NCBI GenBank assembly: GCA_009617715.1
Contig: VTFK01000460.1
Coordinates: 160,241 to 224,240, forward strand
Source: Plectrocnemia conspersa
Taxonomy: Eukaryota; Arthropoda; Insecta; Trichoptera; Polycentropodidae
Length of the DNA: 64,000 nucleotides
Reading direction: 5' to 3'
Positions 63,148-64,000 of the stretch are shown here, in pieces. The position numbers and the translations under genes are program-made. Below the pieces are notes generated by a model. The model did no database searches and had not been told where the DNA came from. It was given only the letters and a program-made list of their open reading frames with translations. How positions within the stretch are numbered: the stretch's first letter is position 1; each line of letters begins with the position of its first letter.

Positions 63148-63384
63148 TGCCACCTCTACGGCCACTCGGCCAAATACTGCAGGGCCCCCAAGGCTTCATG
63201 CAACTGGTGTGGCAACGGAACGCATGAAAGTGCGTCATGTCCTAACAGGGACAAACCCGCAAACTGCGCCACCTGCTGTCGTCTTAAACGGCAGCACGAG
63301 TCCTCTCCCCATAGAGCGGGCGATCAAAGCTGCCCGGCTTACAAGGCTGCATTGGCGAGGGAAATGGCCAACACTAATGGCTAA
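63148..63384 (+). pseudogene. R1-clade ORF1 C-terminal part (zinc knuckles)
   Basis: The Gag-like nucleic-acid-binding protein of the element, reading CHLYGHSAKYC (the first Cys pair is lost to truncation), then CNWCGNGTHESASC as an intact C-x2-C-x4-H-x4-C knuckle, then CATCCRLKRQHESS and HRAGDQSCPAYKAALARE. It stops at TAA 63382-63384. Three Cys/His motifs before the stop are typical of R1-clade ORF1 proteins. The N-terminal two thirds are absent. The final bases overlap the start of ORF2. Confidence 0.8.
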
Positions 63385-64000
63385 TCCTCAGCAGACGATA
63401 CCTAAGCTGCTCTTTGCGCAGCAAAATCTCCGCAGATCGCGTGATGCAACAGCGGAATTCGGTTATAAAGCCGCCACAATGGGCGTAGACGTAGGACTTC
63501 TTCAGGAGCCCTATGTAGCGTTTGGCAGAACGGCGGGCATCGGCTCCGGGGCGAGGATCTTTGAGATCCAACCCGCGGGCGCCTCGATCGCTGTCTTTAA
63601 CCCGAATCTCAGAGTCACTCTCCTGAGACACCTCTCGACCAGTGGCGCACAACGGTGCATATCTCGGCCCCGGGCCTAGACATGCACCTCATTTCAGCGT
63701 ACTTTAAGTATGCGGACCCCGTGGAACAGCACCACTTGGGCTTTCGTCGGCAGTGGAAAGCCTCCGCGGGCGGAACCTGGTCGTGGGTGCGGACTTAAAC
63801 GCCCTATCCCCTATGGGGAGAAAAATCTGAGACTAGGCTTAACCGCAATCCGGCTAGGAACCATCAGGTCGTCGACTTCATCTTGGGCTCGAGCCTAGAT
63901 GTTGCGTTCGATGAAACGGGACCCTCAGTCCCAACCTTTGCCTCCCCGAATGGAGAATCGTCGCCGGATGCGACCCTGCACTCTCGTAGATCCGCTAACA
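63377..64000 (+). pseudogene. R1-clade ORF2 start (endonuclease), frameshifted, partial
   Basis: The ATG at 63377 starts MANPQQTIPKLLFAQQNLRR in the frame overlapping the ORF1 stop. Endonuclease motifs follow: SRDATAEF, VDVGLLQEPYV (catalytic Glu), then, after a frame change near 63668, LDMHLISAYFKYADPVEQH. NLVVGADLNALSP near 63770 is in another frame, followed by NPARNHQVVDFILGSSLDVA and NGESSPDATL near the window end. This is the R1-clade endonuclease, which normally sets target choice. Two or three frameshifts make this copy inactive unless they are sequencing errors. The reverse transcriptase lies beyond 64000. Confidence 0.87.

Larger units (their letters stand above)
63139..64000 (+). 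mobile_element. R1-clade LINE, 5'-truncated, runs off the window
   Basis: GC-rich compared with the flank, as expected for a recent R1-clade insertion. It begins inside the first zinc knuckle of ORF1, a 5' truncation typical of target-primed reverse transcription, and continues past base 64000 into the endonuclease of ORF2. The flank is not ribosomal DNA, so this is either a family with another target or a misplaced copy. Confidence 0.88.

Noticed and set aside
1..64000. CRISPR arrays, rRNA genes, telomeric TTAGG arrays or bacterial-type operons
   Set aside because: None seen. Repeats here are transposon ends, hairpins and microsatellites, and the gene structure is intron-rich eukaryotic.

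Overview
The window is eukaryotic, almost certainly insect nuclear DNA. It is AT-rich, has long introns with GT-AG borders, shows no operon structure, and carries insect-type transposons: Jockey/CR1-like, RTE-like and R1-clade LINEs, pogo/Tigger, mariner and hAT. The order cannot be fixed from the sequence. AT-rich DNA broken by CpG-rich islands would suit a hymenopteran, but that is an inference.

Only one host gene is well supported. The last four coding exons of an alpha/beta-type syntrophin (Syn1-like) lie on the + strand at 2054-2139, 31968-32245, 34541-34713 and 39117-39203. Spliced in phase they give 207 residues: the second PH domain and the syntrophin-unique (SU) domain, ending at a stop. 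The first half of the protein (PH1 and PDZ) must lie before base 1. The first visible intron is 29.8 kb and fills most of the left half of the window. The 3' UTR probably runs to about 40.4 kb and may contain one intron.

Intron 1 (2140-31967) holds decayed LINE reverse transcriptases, mostly antisense to the gene (7.3, 10.1, 15.3, 25.9 and 31.7 kb). It also holds one long sense LINE (16440-20110) that opens with a perfect 79-bp palindrome, an internally deleted Tigger/pogo transposon with both ends and TA duplications (21811-22877), hairpin clusters, and several GC/CpG-rich islands that look like non-coding regulatory DNA. A Jockey-like fragment (260-1240, minus) lies before the first visible exon.

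From 40.4 to 63.1 kb I see no convincing host gene. This part holds a hAT element with terminal repeats, an 8-bp duplication and a transposase remnant (44608-45718), a hAT MITE with a perfect 8-bp duplication (55359-55801), mariner remnants (47.4 and 60.4 kb), two LTR-like promoter segments sharing a 14-mer (41.8 and 54.5 kb), a short insertion between near-identical 15-bp repeats (57963-58167), and a pair of direct repeats (61.14 and 62.08 kb) around a small ORF with a signal-like N-terminus. The window ends inside a 5'-truncated R1-clade retrotransposon (63139 onward) in which ORF1 stop and ORF2 start overlap by 8 bases.

I found no CRISPR array, toxin cluster, virus or evidently new multi-gene system. 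The most unusual structures are the LINE foldback palindrome, the 61-62 kb direct-repeat pair and the two LTR-like promoter copies.
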